Source: an uncultured Paludibacter sp. | GTDB lineage: Bacteria > Bacteroidota > Bacteroidia > Bacteroidales > Paludibacteraceae | DNA: 64,000 nt | Direction of reading: 5' to 3' | Assembly: GCA_937897985.1 (NCBI GenBank) | Contig: CALCBD010000065.1 | Coordinates: 1 to 64,000 of the forward strand | Translations under genes and position numbers: made by a program | Shown here: in pieces, positions 62,139 to 64,000 of the stretch | How positions within the stretch are numbered: position 1 is the stretch's first letter | Layout: each line of letters starts with the position of its first letter | The notes under the pieces: model-generated | Told to the model about the DNA's origin: nothing | Database searches by the model: none | What the model saw: the letters and a program-made list of their open reading frames with translations, nothing else

Positions 62139-64000
62139 ATGAAAAAAATTTTCTACTTATTATTTCTGACTGTTATTACAGTAGAAACATCGGCTCAAAC
62201 GCTGTTACAGGAAATCCCCGATTACAAATTCCAGTATGCTGAAGGATTAGATGCAGATGTAAATGCAGATGGCAAACTGGACATAATTATTGGAGGAAAT
62301 GATCCGGCAACAAGTGCTGCTTATGAGCGTATCGGTATTGATGGAAAATCGTATTATTACCGTACGTTGATGCTTATCTGGAGTAGTATTCAAAACAAAT
62401 TTATAGAAGGAGCCACAAATTTAAACAGTAATTCGCGCCCATATTTTGCTTTGGGTGATTTTGATGGCGACAATATTCTGGATTTAATCTCTTGTAGTCA
62501 TGGTTCGTATGCCGCTTTCCCAGAGGATTGGGGAATGTTTATCGGTGATGGTAATGGCAATTTCAATCGTAAAGAAATGTCTTTTGATAAATCCGGTTAT
62601 GAGTTCTTTCCGCGTGCCTGTGCAGTAGCTGACTTTAATATGGATGGTAAACCTGACATCGTTAGTGTTGGATTTGGTGGAACTTTCGGAACTTCAAGCT
62701 ATGTGAATTTTGGAGCCATACTAATCAACAACGGTGAATCGGTGGGTGATACGAAATTTAAAGTTACCGGCACTGATTTGTTTGAATCCCATGGATTTGC
62801 TTATCCCGGACTATATGTGTTGGACATAAACAATGATGGCTATCCTGATTTCATGCTCACTGCAAGCGATGTTTCAGACAATGCTATTTCCGATAAATCG
62901 TTTTTCGATATTTTCGTAAATAAAGGTATAAACGGCCCCGGACAATTTGAACGGATTCATATCTGTGAAAATATGGGCGGTTTTGCTCAATACCTTGGCC
63001 CCGTGCTTATACAGGATTTTAACAGCGATGGATATTTGGATATGATAGTAACAGGGAAGACAGGAAGTTCTTCTGTTTCAGCTATGCACTACTATGTAAA
63101 TAAAGGTGATGGAAGTTTTCAATTAAACACACAAACTAACCTGACTGACTCTATCTGTAAAGACATACGAAACGATGCATCGGTTGATAGTCAGGCAAAA
63201 GCGTTTGACTGGAATAGCGATGGAATACCAGATATTTTGATAAATGGTTATGTAAGTGCAAAGCCTTCTACTCAGACTGCATATTGGTGGAAAAACAACG
63301 GATCAGGAAATTTTAGTTCGTCAAGCCGTTTGCCGGGTGCATCCAATTCATGTATGATGTTTCCGGATTGGAATGGCGATGGAGTTCGTGATCTTTTTAC
63401 GGTTGGTAAGACCACTTCTACCACTTACCTGACTCAGGGAGGAACCAATTATTTTGAAGGAATGGTTACCAAAGGTGAAGCTCCGGCTAATTTACGACCC
63501 AATGCACCTACGGGTTTGATTGCAAATACCATAGGGAAAAGTGTAACATTAAGCTGGAATGCTGCTACCGACGATAAAACACCTGCAGCTTCATTATCAT
63601 ACGAATATTATATAAAAAATGCCGACGACGAGATTATCAATAATTGTCGATCAATTATCGGAGGATCGTTAGATGGTTCGCGTATGGTTTTAGCCCTTGG
63701 TAATGCATTTCTTGCCAAATCGATAACATTGAGCAATCTGACAGAGGGTAATTATACATGGGGAGTTCAGGCAATTGATGCCTCTTACCAGGGTTCAACT
63801 TTTGCTACAGGTACATTTTCAATCAAAGCTTCAGATATTACTCAAGTTGATGATGTAAAAGTAATAATATCAGTGAACAACCGGATATTGAGCATTACCA
63901 CAGAAGGCAAAGCCCATTTGGAGATTATTGATGTTTCAGGCAAAGCACTGGTTAATAACAATTTTAACCAGAATTACTCCGGATTCATTTCCCAAAAAGG
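62139..64000 (+). CDS. secreted FG-GAP/VCBS seven-repeat protein, cut by window end
   Basis: At least 620 codons from ATG 62139, open to the window edge. Signal peptide MKKIFYLLFLTVITVETSAQ. Seven repeats carry the calcium-loop pattern D-x-[DN]-x-D-G-x-x-D: DADVNADGKLDI, DFDGDNILDL, DFNMDGKPDI, DINNDGYPDF, DFNSDGYLDM, DWNSDGIPDI and DWNGDGVRDL. That fits a seven-bladed integrin-type propeller (about residues 20-450). A fibronectin type III domain follows (about 465-565, PTGLIANTIGKSVTLSWNAATD). The last segment (ISVNNRILSITTEGKAHLEIIDVSGKALVNN) is a type IX sorting domain, so only a short stretch is missing. Probably surface-exposed glycan binding or lyase-like; 39 bp after the preceding gene. 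Confidence 0.85.
   Translation, partial: MKKIFYLLFLTVITVETSAQTLLQEIPDYKFQYAEGLDADVNADGKLDIIIGGNDPATSAAYERIGIDGKSYYYRTLMLIWSSIQNKFIEGATNLNSNSRPYFALGDFDGDNILDLISCSHGSYAAFPEDWGMFIGDGNGNFNRKEMSFDKSGYEFFPRACAVADFNMDGKPDIVSVGFGGTFGTSSYVNFGAILINNGESVGDTKFKVTGTDLFESHGFAYPGLYVLDINNDGYPDFMLTASDVSDNAISDKSFFDIFVNKGINGPGQFERIHICENMGGFAQYLGPVLIQDFNSDGYLDMIVTGKTGSSSVSAMHYYVNKGDGSFQLNTQTNLTDSICKDIRNDASVDSQAKAFDWNSDGIPDILINGYVSAKPSTQTAYWWKNNGSGNFSSSSRLPGASNSCMMFPDWNGDGVRDLFTVGKTTSTTYLTQGGTNYFEGMVTKGEAPANLRPNAPTGLIANTIGKSVTLSWNAATDDKTPAASLSYEYYIKNADDEIINNCRSIIGGSLDGSRMVLALGNAFLAKSITLSNLTEGNYTWGVQAIDASYQGSTFATGTFSIKASDITQVDDVKVIISVNNRILSITTEGKAHLEIIDVSGKALVNNNFNQNYSGFISQK

Overview
The window reads as a chromosomal segment of a Bacteroidota member, most likely order Bacteroidales. 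Five things support this. The 33-gene ribosomal block has the order rpsL-rpsG-fusA-rpsJ...secY-map-infA-rpmJ...rpoA-rplQ, with no tuf and no adk inside it. Several promoters match the Bacteroidota form (TTG about 19 nt upstream of TAnnTTTG). There is a one-piece hybrid two-component regulator of the type that controls glycan loci. There are type IX secretion C-terminal sorting domains. Lipoprotein signal peptides are abundant and Shine-Dalgarno sites are not evident. I cannot fix a genus from the sequence. No tRNA, rRNA, CRISPR array or complete insertion sequence was seen.

Layout. 1-5071 is an accessory region: a 15-copy 21-bp tandem array; a lipoprotein gene with an HExxH metalloprotease motif, cut by one in-frame stop; three near-copies and one diverged copy of a small lipoprotein gene with a repeated hairpin; and a small nested inverted-repeat element. 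5096-7103 is a minus-strand group of deoC, a MazG-like pyrophosphohydrolase and psd. 7336-8679 is purB. 8690-9860 is an unusual repeat island around a four-helix-bundle (S23/IVP-type) gene: at least 20 tiny hairpins, mostly with GNA-type three-base loops, in inverted flanking arms plus a middle array. 9869-11710 is an MsbA-type ABC exporter.

11981-31993 is a plus-strand glycan-degradation locus: GH95, GH106, an SGNH acetylesterase, a DUF5703-like protein, a GH2 enzyme, the hybrid two-component regulator, and a beta-helix plus putative barrel protein. Three junctions are tight, two of them ATGA overlaps. No SusC/SusD pair is present. The families suggest a fucose/rhamnose/galactose-containing, O-acetylated plant polysaccharide of pectic type, but that is inference. 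32207-33110 is an ECF sigma factor followed by what looks like only the N-terminal domain of a FecR-type anti-sigma factor. dnaN and a DEDDh exonuclease follow and share a bidirectional terminator with the end of the ribosomal block.

35578-54390 (minus) is the fused str/S10/spc/alpha ribosomal region. Three of its gaps hold paired GC-rich inverted-repeat arms that abut or supply the stop codon of the gene downstream in transcription, and two more gaps hold decayed versions. 54701-57203 (minus) holds an FtsX/LolC-type permease and a PLP aminotransferase. After a 1-kb AT-rich gap carrying another inverted-repeat element, 58224-64000 (plus) holds two tandem Asp-box propeller proteins with CBM9-like tails and a seven-repeat FG-GAP/VCBS protein that runs off the window. 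The last two carry type IX sorting domains, so they are probably exported to the cell surface.
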